Counted from the stretch's first letter, positions 1 through 8,038 are shown. The stretch: DNA of 20,513 nucleotides from SIG636 sp045604285 (GCA_045604285.1 JAZUNS010000013.1:1-20513); one strand, 5' to 3'. Notes: generated from the sequence alone by a model not told the origin. A program made the numbers and translations.

Positions 1-1
1 C

Positions 2-1570
2 ACCGTACATCTCCTGATAGTCGGAAAGCCTCTCTCTCATATGGTTCAGCACGTCCTTGGTGAACTCCTGAGTCTTGGGGTGGGTCATATCGTTGCCAAG
101 CCAGCGGGCGTTCAGACCTACCTCGTTCATACCTACAAGACCTATGGTGCTGAAATGGTTATCAAAGCTGCCAAGATTACGTTTTGTGTAGGGGTAAAGC
201 CCTTCTTCCATCAGCTTGGATATAACGGTACGCTTAACCTTAAGGCTTCTTGCGGCAATATCCATAAGCCTGTCAAGACGCTTATAAAAGTCAGCCTTGT
301 TCTCTGCAAGGTATGCTATACGGGGCATATTGATGGTTACAACGCCTACCGAGCCGGTGCTTTCGCCGCTGCCGAAGAAACCGCCGCTCTTCTTTCTAAG
401 CTCTCTAAGGTCAAGGCGCAGACGGCAGCACATACTTCTTACGTCAGAAGGCTCCATATCGCTGTTGATGTAGTTAGAGAAGTAAGGGGTGCCGTATTTA
501 GAGGTCATCTCAAACAACAAACGGTTGTTTTCGGTATCAGACCAATCAAAATCTGCGGTGATGGAGTAGGTGGGGATGGGATACTGGAAACCTCTGCCGT
601 TGGCGTCGCCCTCTATCATGGTTTCGCTAAAGGCACGGTTAACCATATCCATTTCCTTCTTACAGTCACCGTAGGTAAAGTCCATTTCCTTGCCGCCTAC
701 AATAGCGGGTGAATCCTTAAGGTCGTTGGGAACGGTCCAATCCAAGGTGATGTTGGAGAAGGGAGCCTGTGTACCCCAACGGCTGGGAGTATTAACGCCG
801 AAAACAAAGCTTTCAATGCACTTTTTGGTCTGCTCGTAGGTCAAATTGTCAACCTTAACAAAGGGTGCAAGATAAGTATCAAAGGAAGAAAACGCCTGTG
901 CGCCTGCCCACTCGTTCTGCATAATGCCAAGGAAGTTAACCATCTGGTTACAAAGGGTGGCAAGGTGGCTTGCGGGTGCAGAGGTGATCTTGCCCCTTAC
1001 ACCGCCAAGGCCTTCCTGTATAAGCTGCTTAAGGGACCAGCCTGCGCAGTAGCCCGTAAGCATGGAAAGGTCATGCAGGTGTATATCTGCGTTTCTGTGG
1101 GCGTTGGCAATTTCGTCATCGTATATCTCAGAAAGCCAATAGTTTGCGGTAATGGCGCCGCTGTTGCTAAGGATAAGACCGCCAACGGAATAGGTAACGG
1201 TGCTGTTTTCCTTAACACGCCAGTCGTTTATCTTAAGATAGTTGTCAACAACGGTCTTATAGTCAAGAATGGTGCTGTCAATATTACGCAGCTTTTCGTG
1301 CTGACGGCGGTAAAGAATGTACGCCTTTGCAACCTCTGCATAGCCTGCCTGAACCAATACGGATTCAACGCTGTCCTGAATATCCTCAACGGTTATAAGG
1401 TTGTTCTTTATCTTGGGCTGAAAATCTGCGGTTACTTTAAGTGCCAAAAAATCAATAGTGTCTCTGTTATAGTTTATTTCTTTTGCTTCAAACGCCTTTG
1501 CTATGGCGGCTGCTATCTTGCTAAGCTCGAAATCAACGGTGCTGCCGTTGCGCTTTTGTACCTGATACAT
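2..1570 (-). CDS. nrdD: Anaerobic (class III) ribonucleoside-triphosphate reductase, 3' end cut by window edge
   Basis: This gene encodes the oxygen-sensitive glycyl-radical enzyme that reduces ribonucleoside triphosphates to deoxynucleotides for DNA synthesis. The first 523 residues are visible; the C-terminal glycyl-radical loop and its zinc cysteines lie beyond the left edge. Residues about 3-92 form an ATP-cone (starts MYQVQKRNGS), the allosteric nucleotide-sensing domain. Further in are DLHDLSMLTGYCAGWSL (Cys175) and SMCCRLRLD (Cys381/382), which correspond to the conserved active-site cysteines of the family, followed by GSGESTGSVGVVTINMPR. The ATG is fixed by AAAGGAG eight bases upstream. 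The activase gene nrdG lies just upstream on the same strand. A TTGACA/TATGAT promoter with two NrdR-like boxes precedes nrdD, so NrdR repression is expected. Confidence in the family is very high. Confidence 0.97.
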   Translation of the reverse strand, partial: MYQVQKRNGSTVDFELSKIAAAIAKAFEAKEINYNRDTIDFLALKVTADFQPKIKNNLITVEDIQDSVESVLVQAGYAEVAKAYILYRRQHEKLRNIDSTILDYKTVVDNYLKINDWRVKENSTVTYSVGGLILSNSGAITANYWLSEIYDDEIANAHRNADIHLHDLSMLTGYCAGWSLKQLIQEGLGGVRGKITSAPASHLATLCNQMVNFLGIMQNEWAGAQAFSSFDTYLAPFVKVDNLTYEQTKKCIESFVFGVNTPSRWGTQAPFSNITLDWTVPNDLKDSPAIVGGKEMDFTYGDCKKEMDMVNRAFSETMIEGDANGRGFQYPIPTYSITADFDWSDTENNRLLFEMTSKYGTPYFSNYINSDMEPSDVRSMCCRLRLDLRELRKKSGGFFGSGESTGSVGVVTINMPRIAYLAENKADFYKRLDRLMDIAARSLKVKRTVISKLMEEGLYPYTKRNLGSFDNHFSTIGLVGMNEVGLNARWLGNDMTHPKTQEFTKDVLNHMRERLSDYQEMYG

Positions 1571-1633
1571 AATTCTTTCTCCTTTTATACTGTATATATA
1601 TTTAAACACGTTAGTTGCGGGTGGTCGAGTAAC

Positions 1634-1662
1634 ATCATACCACAAATGTGTTGCTTTGTCAA
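1634..1662 (-). promoter_or_regulatory. Sigma-A promoter of nrdD
   Basis: On the minus strand the -35 TTGACA (1657-1662) and -10 TATGAT (1634-1639) are separated by exactly 17 bases. They lie about 65 bases upstream of the nrdD ATG, so nrdD can be transcribed independently of nrdG. Confidence 0.85.
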
Positions 1663-1668
1663 TAGCAA

Positions 1669-1716
1669 ACACAAGATGTAGATAAAAAATTTATTTGCCA
1701 CCACATTTTATTGTGT
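1669..1716 (-). promoter_or_regulatory. Tandem NrdR-like boxes upstream of nrdD
   Basis: Two 16-base palindrome-like sites lie at 1701-1716 (minus strand ACACAATAAAATGTGG, about 13 of 16 matches to the NrdR consensus acaCwAtATaTwGtgt) and 1669-1684 (TATCTACATCTTGTGT, weaker). Their centres are 32 bp apart, the three-helical-turn spacing typical of paired NrdR boxes. The proximal box begins 7 bases upstream of the -35. NrdR is the ATP/dATP-sensing repressor of RNR genes; its own gene is not in the window. Confidence 0.65.
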
Positions 1717-1733
1717 GTTTTCCTGATAATAAA

Positions 1734-2420
1734 CTAAAGCCCTCTAAGGCGTACCAAGGGGTTTTTCCCCGTCAATGCTGATAAAAACGCCTGCATTTCC
1801 TCGGGCGGGTAGGCATCAAGCCCGCTGCCCAATACGTCGCCGGAATCTATATATTGTTGTAAAAACCAAGGCTCGTCACTGCGGATAATATCCCTCAGCG
1901 CCAGCAGACTTTCCATAGTGTGCAAGGGATAACATACCGTAGTGCGGTATTCGTAGGGGGTGTGGCTTGCCCTCAGCAAGGACATACTTTCCGCCACGGG
2001 TGCAAAGTCAAAGCCTTCTATGCCAACGGTTTTGCCGTATGCATAGGGGGCGTTTTTTAAGTCCATCGCCACGTAGTCAAGCAACTTTTCTTTAAGCAAG
2101 GGCTTAAGCCTTTGGGGCAGGCTGCCGTTGGTATCCAGCTTTACCTTGTAGCCCAGGGCACGTATTTCCTTTATAAAATCGGCAATATCCGTCTGCAAAA
2201 GCGGCTCTCCCCCGCTTATGCAAACGCCGTCAAGCACGCCCCTGCGCTTTTTAAGCAGCGCAAACAGCTCTTCTGTATCAACGGCGGGTGCCGTGCCACG
2301 CACAAGGGATGCGTTGTGGCAAAAAGGACAGCGCAGATTACAGCCGCCCGTAAATACGGTGCATGCCGTATTGCCCGGAAAATCCAACAGCGTAAGCTTT
2401 TGCAAGCCGTGTATATTCAT
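1734..2420 (-). CDS. nrdG: Anaerobic ribonucleotide reductase activating protein (radical SAM)
   Basis: This radical-SAM activase uses a 4Fe-4S cluster and S-adenosylmethionine to install the glycyl radical on NrdD. The cluster motif CNLRCPFC (Cys27, Cys31, Cys34; CX3CX2C) follows the N-terminal HGLQKLTLLDFPG segment, and ISGGEPLLQ is the SAM-contacting GGE motif. At 228 residues it is longer than the roughly 154-residue E. coli NrdG and resembles the longer pyruvate-formate-lyase-activase-like subfamily common in Clostridia and archaea. AAGGAGG stands nine bases before the ATG. The next gene on the same strand is nrdD, about 160 bases downstream, which supports the pairing. A consensus promoter and NrdR-like sites precede it. 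Confidence 0.94.
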   Translation of the reverse strand: MNIHGLQKLTLLDFPGNTACTVFTGGCNLRCPFCHNASLVRGTAPAVDTEELFALLKKRRGVLDGVCISGGEPLLQTDIADFIKEIRALGYKVKLDTNGSLPQRLKPLLKEKLLDYVAMDLKNAPYAYGKTVGIEGFDFAPVAESMSLLRASHTPYEYRTTVCYPLHTMESLLALRDIIRSDEPWFLQQYIDSGDVLGSGLDAYPPEEMQAFLSALTGKNPLVRLRGL

Positions 2421-2439
2421 GGTAGTAATCCTCCTTTTT

Positions 2440-2487
2440 GCACAACATATTGTGGTGGGTGTATGGTGTGTCTACAAAATATTATAA
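2440..2487 (-). promoter_or_regulatory. NrdR-like box pair at the nrdG promoter
   Basis: The strong site is 2440-2455 (minus strand CCACAATATGTTGTGC, a near palindrome with about 13 of 16 consensus matches), downstream of the start of transcription. A degenerate partner at 2472-2487 (about 10 of 16 matches) overlaps the -10 box. The centres are again 32 bp apart, as at nrdD. The second site alone would not be convincing. Confidence 0.6.
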
Positions 2488-2509
2488 TACCCCTTTTTGC
2501 GTTTGTCAA
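2481..2509 (-). promoter_or_regulatory. Consensus sigma-A promoter of nrdG
   Basis: A perfect TTGACA (2504-2509) and perfect TATAAT (2481-2486) are separated by 17 bases on the minus strand. A promoter this strong suits a gene held down by a repressor. Confidence 0.9.
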
Positions 2510-2531
2510 TAGGTAAGCATTAAATTTATAT
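2503..2531 (+). promoter_or_regulatory. Candidate promoter of the flippase-spoIIIA operon
   Basis: TTGTCA (2503-2508) and TTATAT (2526-2531) are separated by 17 bases and overlap the divergent nrdG -35. I saw no clear sigma-E promoter, which would be expected for spoIIIA genes, so this vegetative-type match is tentative. Confidence 0.35.
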
Positions 2532-2565
2532 TGCCTGCATAGAAATTAAACAAAAAACAAAAGAG

Positions 2566-4068
2566 GTGGCGGCAATAAAAAAGACAATGGGCGGCATGGC
2601 GGTAACGGCAGGACTGCTTACGCTTATATCCTTTGCCCTTAAGGGCATGGGCATGCTTTTCAGGGTGTATCTTTCCGACCGAATGGGCAGCACGGGGCTG
2701 GGGCTGTATCAGCTTATTATGTCCGTATATTCCATTTTTGCAACCTTTGCCACGGCGGGCTTTACCGTTGCCGTATCACGCTTGGCGGCAGAGCGACTTG
2801 AAAACCGTGACAAAAAGGGCGGTGCGGTGCAGGTGCTTTTGGCATCCTCTGCCTTGGCGTTGGCGGTGGGCGGCACGGCGGCGGCAGTCCTTTACGGCGG
2901 TGCCGAGCTTTTGGCAAAAAGCATGGTTGGCGACGTAAGCACCGCACCCGCTCTTAAGGTGTTGGCACTTTCAATGCCCTTTATGGCACTTTCCGCCTGC
3001 ATTAAAGGGTATTTTACCGCCGTGGGGCAGATATACAAGCCCTCTGTGGCAGCCTTCTTTGAGCAATGCGCCAAAATTGCCATAACCGTGTATACCTTCG
3101 GCGTGCTTAACGGCAACGGTACGGACCTTTGCGTTGGCGTGGTAATAGGGCTTACCGCCGGCGAATGCTTCTCCTACGCATTTTTATTTATAATGTATCT
3201 TTTCTTTTCGGGCAAAAAGGATAAGCGGAAAGGAGAGGAATCCTTTATTAAAACCGTGGGCAGCGTGGGTGCCGTTACCCTGCCCATTGCCGCCTCTGCC
3301 TACGTAACCAATATTCTGCACAGCGTAGAAAGCGTCCTTATCCCCTCACGCTTTGTGCTTTACGGCGGAAACAGAGATCAAGCCTTGGCGGATTTTGGCA
3401 CCATCCGAGGTATGAGCATCCCTCTTTTGTTCTTCCCATATTCTTTTTTGGGCGCCCTGCTTTCCATACAAATACCGCGGGTGTCAAGGCTTAACGTGGG
3501 CGAGGACAAGGCAGCACGCAACCGCCTTATAAAACGCATAATGGAGCTTACCGCAGGCTTTTCCTTTGTGTGCGGCGGATTTTTTCTGCTGTTTTCAAAG
3601 CAGGTAAGTCTTGCGGTGTACGGCAACGCTCAATGCGCCCCGTCCTTGCAAATGCTGGCGTGGGTAACACCGTTTATGTACGTAGAGACCATGTCCGACG
3701 GCCTGCTAAAAGCCATCGGGCAGCAAAAGCGCAGCCTGCTGTTCAGCGTTATAAACTCGGTTTTTCGCATCGTTGCGGTGCTGGTATTTATTCCTTTAAG
3801 CGGTGCCTACGGATATTTGTGGCTGCTTATAGCCTCTAATACTTTGTCCTTTGTCCTTTGCTTCGGCAGGCTTAAAAAGGTTGCGGGCTTCAGCCTTGGC
3901 AGGGGCTTTGTTGCTCCTATGCTTTGGGGCGCATTTAGCCTTTTGGTTGCCTACGGGGTAGGGCAGTTACAGCCGTTTTCCCACCCCATGGCACAAACGG
4001 TGCTTTTGGCTGCGGTTACCGCAGGGGTATATATGGCAGGTCAGGCAAAGGAGTGGCGCCAATGCTAA
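2566..4068 (+). CDS. SpoVB-like polysaccharide flippase (MATE/MOP superfamily)
   Basis: This is a polytopic membrane protein of up to 500 residues with about 12-14 hydrophobic segments. The N-terminal segment GMLFRVYLSDRMGSTGLGLY resembles the SpoVB/MurJ/Wzx group, which move lipid-linked glycans across the membrane. SpoVB in Bacillus acts in spore cortex formation. Its stop overlaps the spoIIIAA start, so it leads the sporulation operon, which favours a sporulation role. The start is uncertain. The SD-like AAGAGGTGG (2561-2569) overlaps the GTG at 2566, is 5 bases from an in-frame ATA (2575), and is 17 bases from the first ATG (2587). The family is clear; assignment to SpoVB rather than another flippase rests on context. 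Confidence 0.85.
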   Translation: MAAIKKTMGGMAVTAGLLTLISFALKGMGMLFRVYLSDRMGSTGLGLYQLIMSVYSIFATFATAGFTVAVSRLAAERLENRDKKGGAVQVLLASSALALAVGGTAAAVLYGGAELLAKSMVGDVSTAPALKVLALSMPFMALSACIKGYFTAVGQIYKPSVAAFFEQCAKIAITVYTFGVLNGNGTDLCVGVVIGLTAGECFSYAFLFIMYLFFSGKKDKRKGEESFIKTVGSVGAVTLPIAASAYVTNILHSVESVLIPSRFVLYGGNRDQALADFGTIRGMSIPLLFFPYSFLGALLSIQIPRVSRLNVGEDKAARNRLIKRIMELTAGFSFVCGGFFLLFSKQVSLAVYGNAQCAPSLQMLAWVTPFMYVETMSDGLLKAIGQQKRSLLFSVINSVFRIVAVLVFIPLSGAYGYLWLLIASNTLSFVLCFGRLKKVAGFSLGRGFVAPMLWGAFSLLVAYGVGQLQPFSHPMAQTVLLAAVTAGVYMAGQAKEWRQC

Positions 4069-4943
4069 GGCTTTTGCCATATCTGCCGCCGTCGGTGGGT
4101 AATGCGGTAGCAAAGCTGCCTAAAGAGGCGCTAAACGCCGCCACCGAGCTTAGGCTTAGGGCAGGTGCGCCCGCCTCTGTCACTATCGGCGGCAAAAGCC
4201 GTTGCTTTACCGACAGAGGCGTGTTTTGCCCCGTGGGCAAGGGGCTTGCCTGCACACGCAAGGAGCTGGAGGAATGTCTTTCCCTAATAAGCGGAGCCTC
4301 TCTGTACAGCTTTGGTGACTGCCTAAGGCAGGGGTACCTGCCCTTTGGCGACGGATACCGTGCGGGTATCTGCGGTGAGGGTATAGTGCGTAACGGCGTG
4401 CTTACGGGCTTTAGCCGCATATACGGCATAAATCTGCGCATAAAACGGTTTATGGGTGACTACGGCTACGAGGCGGCACGGCGCATTACCGAAAAAGGCC
4501 TTAGGGGCGCTTTGATATTTTCGCCTCCGAATTGCGGCAAAACCACCCTGCTTAAAAGCCTTGCGCTGCTGCTTTCCGACGGAAGCATGGGCAGAGCCTA
4601 CAAGGTGGCTGTTGCCGACGAAAGGGGCGAGCTGCTGGTGCCGGAGCTTAAGCAGGGGCTTGTGGACGGGCTTTGCGGGGTACAAAAAAGCCAAGCTATA
4701 GAGCTTTTGTGCCGAAGCATGTCCCCCGACGTGCTTATCTGCGACGAGCTTGCCGCCGAGGACGGCGCACCGCTTTTGCAGGTGCTGGGCATGGGGGTGG
4801 CGGTAGTGGCAACCGCCCATGCCGACTCTGCCCACGGGCTTGCCGCCCGCCCCTTTGTTGGGGCGCTGTTGGCAAAGGGTGTGTTTCCCTTGCTTATAGG
4901 CATAAAATCGGATTTCAGCTACAGCGTAAAGGAGTATATATGA
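4062..4943 (+). CDS. spoIIIAA: Stage III sporulation protein AA, engulfment-channel ATPase
   Basis: SpoIIIAA is the secretion-type ATPase thought to power the SpoIIIA-SpoIIQ channel between mother cell and forespore. The 293-residue length matches the family. The P-loop is at 154-161 (SPPNCGKT), followed by VADERGE near 184-190, the Walker B segment DVLICDE (223-229) and an H-A-D-S motif at 253. The first P-loop residue is Ser where Gly is usual in this family (GPPxxGKT); the catalytic Lys160 and Thr161 are kept. The start is the ATG at 4062, eight bases after AAAGGAG (4047-4053), because the upstream GTG at 4053 lies within that site. It overlaps the flippase by 7 bases and spoIIIAB by 4. 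Confidence 0.95.
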   Translation: MLRLLPYLPPSVGNAVAKLPKEALNAATELRLRAGAPASVTIGGKSRCFTDRGVFCPVGKGLACTRKELEECLSLISGASLYSFGDCLRQGYLPFGDGYRAGICGEGIVRNGVLTGFSRIYGINLRIKRFMGDYGYEAARRITEKGLRGALIFSPPNCGKTTLLKSLALLLSDGSMGRAYKVAVADERGELLVPELKQGLVDGLCGVQKSQAIELLCRSMSPDVLICDELAAEDGAPLLQVLGMGVAVVATAHADSAHGLAARPFVGALLAKGVFPLLIGIKSDFSYSVKEYI

Positions 4944-5428
4944 CGTCAATAATAGGTGCCATGGTAATAACCTGCGCCTGCGGCGCCTGGGGTTTTGGCT
5001 ACGCCCGCATCAAAAAGGAAGAGGCAGAGCTTGCCGAGGGCTTTTGCGGGCTGTTTAAGCATTTGCTTTTGCATTTGCCATCCCTTGCGGTAATGGAGGA
5101 TATAATGCAGACCTTTCGCCATCCTGCCCTGGAGGACAAGGGCATAGGAGAGCTGCTTAGAAAAACGTCGGCAGGCCCTTGTAATAAAAGATACCTTGCC
5201 GCCATAGAATTAGTTAAAGATGACGAAGAGCTGTTTGCGGTCCTTTCCGAGGCAGGGTGGGACTTTGGCTCTACCGAGTACCGCCTGCAGGAGGCAAGCT
5301 TTACCCTTGCCGCCCAAAAGCTGCAGCTTTTAAGCGAAAAACGGCGGCAAAGCTTTGCCACCGGTGAAAAGTGCTACAGATGGCTGGGGGTGCTGTTGGG
5401 TGCAGCGTTATCAATACTTATGCTTTAA
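4940..5428 (+). CDS. spoIIIAB: Stage III sporulation protein AB
   Basis: This 162-residue mother-cell membrane protein has a hydrophobic N-terminus (IIGAMVITCACGAWGFGYA), a long helical middle beginning with KKEEAELAEGF, and a C-terminal hydrophobic segment (WLGVLLGAALSILML). This matches SpoIIIAB, whose cytoplasmic region has a fold related to type II secretion GspF and is a likely platform for the SpoIIIAA ATPase. It begins in an ATGA overlap with spoIIIAA, five bases after AAAGGAG. The identification combines length, topology and invariant position in the operon. Confidence 0.92.
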   Translation: MTSIIGAMVITCACGAWGFGYARIKKEEAELAEGFCGLFKHLLLHLPSLAVMEDIMQTFRHPALEDKGIGELLRKTSAGPCNKRYLAAIELVKDDEELFAVLSEAGWDFGSTEYRLQEASFTLAAQKLQLLSEKRRQSFATGEKCYRWLGVLLGAALSILML

Positions 5429-5443
5429 AAAAGGGGAGCTTTT

Positions 5444-5638
5444 ATGAATATATCCTTGGTGCTTAAGGTAGCCGGTATAGGCCTTATCGTAAGCGTAGCT
5501 TATCAAATACTTTCCAAAAGCGGCAGAGACGAGCAAGCCGCCTTGGTAACGGTGGCGGGGCTGATTATCGCCATGCTTATGCTTACAAGGGAGATAGCCT
5601 CTCTGCTGCAAAGCATAAAAAGCGCCTTCGGTATATGA
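5444..5638 (+). CDS. spoIIIAC: Stage III sporulation protein AC
   Basis: A 64-residue protein with two membrane helices, it starts MNISLVLKVAGIGLIVSVAY and contains the S-GRDEQA loop typical of SpoIIIAC. It is a small integral component of the forespore feeding channel. AAGGGGAG precedes the ATG by five bases. It overlaps spoIIIAD by four bases, suggesting translational coupling. Length and sequence fit the family closely. Confidence 0.95.
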   Translation: MNISLVLKVAGIGLIVSVAYQILSKSGRDEQAALVTVAGLIIAMLMLTREIASLLQSIKSAFGI

Positions 5639-6021
5639 CGGGGATAGGGGCATTGTGCGGGGCAGCGCTGTGTTTTGCCTGCCTTGGGGTGGTAATTAAG
5701 CAATTGCGGCCGGAGTTTTTTTCTGTTTTTGCCGCCTGCGGCGGAGTGGTTTGCGTAGGGTACATGATGTATACCCTTATCCCCGTAAGCGATTTTTTGC
5801 GTACCATGGGCGAGGGCAGCGATGGCGCTGACTGCTTTACTGTGCTTTTAAAGGCGGTGGGGGTCTCTCTGCTTTGCGGCGTGGCTTCGGATATTTGCAA
5901 GGAGCTGGGAGAGCTTTCCCTGGCAAACGGTGTGGAAAGTGCCGGCAAGGCGGCAATTATTTTGTTATCCTTGCCCGTGGCACAGTATTTAATGGAAGTG
6001 GCTAAGGGGCTTGCCTTTTAA
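5635..6021 (+). CDS. spoIIIAD: Stage III sporulation protein AD
   Basis: This 128-residue integral membrane protein has about four hydrophobic segments, beginning ALCGAALCFACLGVVIKQLRP and ending AAIILLSLPVAQYLMEV. It has the SpoIIIAD-type segment LLCGVASDICKELGE and is related in sequence style to SpoIIIAC. It starts in an ATGA overlap with spoIIIAC and has no independent strong ribosome binding site, so coupling is likely. It is a channel membrane component of the SpoIIIA complex. Confidence 0.94.
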   Translation: MTGIGALCGAALCFACLGVVIKQLRPEFFSVFAACGGVVCVGYMMYTLIPVSDFLRTMGEGSDGADCFTVLLKAVGVSLLCGVASDICKELGELSLANGVESAGKAAIILLSLPVAQYLMEVAKGLAF

Positions 6022-6048
6022 AGCCTAAGGATTGCGGGTAGGTGGCAA

Positions 6049-7113
6049 ATGAAAAGATTTTTTGTTTATTTGTGCGTGTTTTTGGTGCTTTTCGCCTTCA
6101 ACAGCATACAGGCACGGGCTGTTGACAGCGAAGAGATTTTTGCCCAAAGCGGTGCGGACGAGCTTATAGAAAAACAGCAGCTTGATATTGGCGACAGAAT
6201 ACTGCAGATAATAAAAAGTGCCTGGGACGGCTTTGCGGGTGAGGCGGTAAAATACTGCGGAATTATACTTGCGTGCCTTATTATTCTGGCGGTGGCAGAA
6301 AACGTAAAAAGCCTTAGAGAAAACAGCGCAGGCAACGCCGGCTTTGATTTTGTATCGGCGGTGGCGCTTTCCGCCGCAAGCTTTCCCGCCTTGCAAATAG
6401 CCTTTAACTATGCAAAATCCGCCATAGAGGGGCTGGTTGCCTTTTGTGCGTCTTTGCTGCCGGTAATGACAGCCCTTTACTCAATGGGCGGAAACACCGC
6501 CCAGGGGGTGGCGTCGGCATCGGGGCTTGGCATCTTTTTAACGGTTACCGAGGCCGTCTGCGGCAAGCTTTTGTTGCCTTTGCTTAGCCTTGGCTTTGCC
6601 TTTGCCATAACGGGGCTGCTGCCGGGGCATTCAAGCCTTGCGCCGCTGGCATCCTTTGTAAAGACCGCCTCCTGCGTGCTGATAGCCTTCGTTTTTTCCT
6701 TGGTTTGCTTCGTTTTTTATTTCCAAACGGCGGTTGCTGCCACAAGCGATAACTTCACCTACCGCACCGTAAAGTTTGCTTCCGGCACCTTTATACCCGT
6801 AATAGGTAACGCTGTGGGCGAAAGCGCAAGGACGGTTTTCGGTGCGGTCTCCGCCGTTAAGGGCAGCGTGGGCGGCTGGGGGCTGGCGGTAATGCTGGGC
6901 TACCTGCTTCCGCCGGTTATAAGTGGCTTTTTGTATAAGCTTTGCTTTTCGTTCTGCTCTGTAAGTGCAAGGCTTTTCGGCTTGGAAAAGGCTTCTAAAT
7001 TTTTGGGCGAGCTAAGTGGCTTGCTTGGCATAAGTCTTGCCTTGCTTATCGCCTGCGCCGTGGTTTTTACGGTTATATCGGCTGTATTTTTAAAAAGCGG
7101 GGTTGCCCTATGA
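6049..7113 (+). CDS. spoIIIAE: Stage III sporulation protein AE
   Basis: A 354-residue protein with an N-terminal signal peptide (ends near NSIQARA, cleavage around residue 24), a short soluble stretch, then multiple membrane spans. SpoIIIAE is the largest polytopic member of the SpoIIIA complex and is proposed to form part of the translocation path. The internal TALYSMGGNTAQGVASASG and FVSAVALSAAS segments are typical of the family. GGTAGGTGG precedes the ATG. The 27-base gap from spoIIIAD is the largest inside the operon apart from that before spoIIIAH. It overlaps spoIIIAF by an ATGA. Confidence 0.95.
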   Translation: MKRFFVYLCVFLVLFAFNSIQARAVDSEEIFAQSGADELIEKQQLDIGDRILQIIKSAWDGFAGEAVKYCGIILACLIILAVAENVKSLRENSAGNAGFDFVSAVALSAASFPALQIAFNYAKSAIEGLVAFCASLLPVMTALYSMGGNTAQGVASASGLGIFLTVTEAVCGKLLLPLLSLGFAFAITGLLPGHSSLAPLASFVKTASCVLIAFVFSLVCFVFYFQTAVAATSDNFTYRTVKFASGTFIPVIGNAVGESARTVFGAVSAVKGSVGGWGLAVMLGYLLPPVISGFLYKLCFSFCSVSARLFGLEKASKFLGELSGLLGISLALLIACAVVFTVISAVFLKSGVAL

Positions 7114-7541
7114 AAGAGTATTTTTCCGCATTGCTGTTCAGCTCGGTGGCGGGTGGCATAGCCGCCGCTTTGGTGGGTAAGCCCTACGAAAAATATTTGC
7201 GCTATCTGGCAGCGCTTGTGTGTACGGCGCTTATGGTGGCACCCTTGGCAGGTGTGCTGCCAAGCCTAAACCTTGACCTGCCCGAAACCGAATCCTCCCA
7301 GCTTTCCTATGACCCCGTGGCGCAGCAGACCAAGGAGGATGCAGAAACTGCGGTATACAACTATATTTTTGCAGAAACGGGCATAAAGGTTAAGTCACTG
7401 TGCATAGAGATAGAAAGGACGGAAGGGCAGTTGTTTTTCCGCAGTATACGGGTAACAGCCGAAGAAAGCCAAGTGGAAACCGTAAGGCAATGCCTTAAGG
7501 GGCTTTTACACGGCGCCATGGAAATAGAGGTGAGTAGTTGA
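7110..7541 (+). CDS. spoIIIAF: Stage III sporulation protein AF
   Basis: The protein has 143 residues: two N-terminal hydrophobic segments (about 1-20 and 31-50) and then a soluble domain that in this family adopts a ring-building-motif-like fold. It begins MKEYFSALLFSSVAGGIAAA and keeps the family's K-YLRYLAALV segment. It starts in the ATGA overlap with spoIIIAE and ends in a TTGA overlap with spoIIIAG. Topology, length and order support the call. Confidence 0.93.
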   Translation: MKEYFSALLFSSVAGGIAAALVGKPYEKYLRYLAALVCTALMVAPLAGVLPSLNLDLPETESSQLSYDPVAQQTKEDAETAVYNYIFAETGIKVKSLCIEIERTEGQLFFRSIRVTAEESQVETVRQCLKGLLHGAMEIEVSS

Positions 7542-8038
7542 AAAAGGACGGGATAATAGAAAAGCTTAAAAAAATCAAGGGAATAGGCTATATCGGCATA
7601 GCCCTTATTGCGGGCATAGCGCTTATTTTCCTTGGCGGTGAGAAGGAAACGGAAAACGTCCCCGCCGACCGAGGAGCCGAGTTCGTAACCCGTGAGGAGG
7701 CACGTCTGCGGGATATGGGCAGGGATATCTGCGGGGTGGAATGCACCGCCGCCGTATACGCCGCCTCGGGCTATACCTACAGCTATGCAGAGGACCAAAG
7801 CCTTAAAACCGTATACAACGCCGACGGCACCGTTGCGGAGAGGGAGGTTACCCTTACCAACAGAACCGTAAATACCGACGGAGGCACCGCCCTTGTACCC
7901 ATAAAGGAGAACACCCCGTCCGTAAAGGGCGTCGCCATGGTTTGCGTTGGCGCGTCCGAGGCCGATATGTCGGCACTTAAATCGCTGATAATGGCACTTT
8001 ATTCGTTAAAGGAAGATGCCGTTTTCGTTACCAACTAA
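7538..8038 (+). CDS. spoIIIAG: Stage III sporulation protein AG (TTG start)
   Basis: This 166-residue protein has one membrane helix (about 16-33, IGYIGIALIAGIALIFLGG) and an extracytoplasmic domain. In Bacillus SpoIIIAG assembles into a large ring in the intermembrane space, with folds related to type III secretion ring proteins. The start is TTG at 7538, overlapping the spoIIIAF stop as TTGA, with AGAGGTGAG just upstream. No ATG lies close enough to replace it without removing the membrane anchor. The protein is shorter than the roughly 229-residue B. subtilis homologue, mostly in the linker and membrane-distal parts. Confidence 0.9.
   Translation: MKKDGIIEKLKKIKGIGYIGIALIAGIALIFLGGEKETENVPADRGAEFVTREEARLRDMGRDICGVECTAAVYAASGYTYSYAEDQSLKTVYNADGTVAEREVTLTNRTVNTDGGTALVPIKENTPSVKGVAMVCVGASEADMSALKSLIMALYSLKEDAVFVTN

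Noticed and set aside
1640..1656. CACATTTGTG palindrome in the nrdD promoter spacer as a third NrdR box
   Set aside because: The half-sites are four bases too close for the NrdR consensus and the spacing to the other boxes does not fit.
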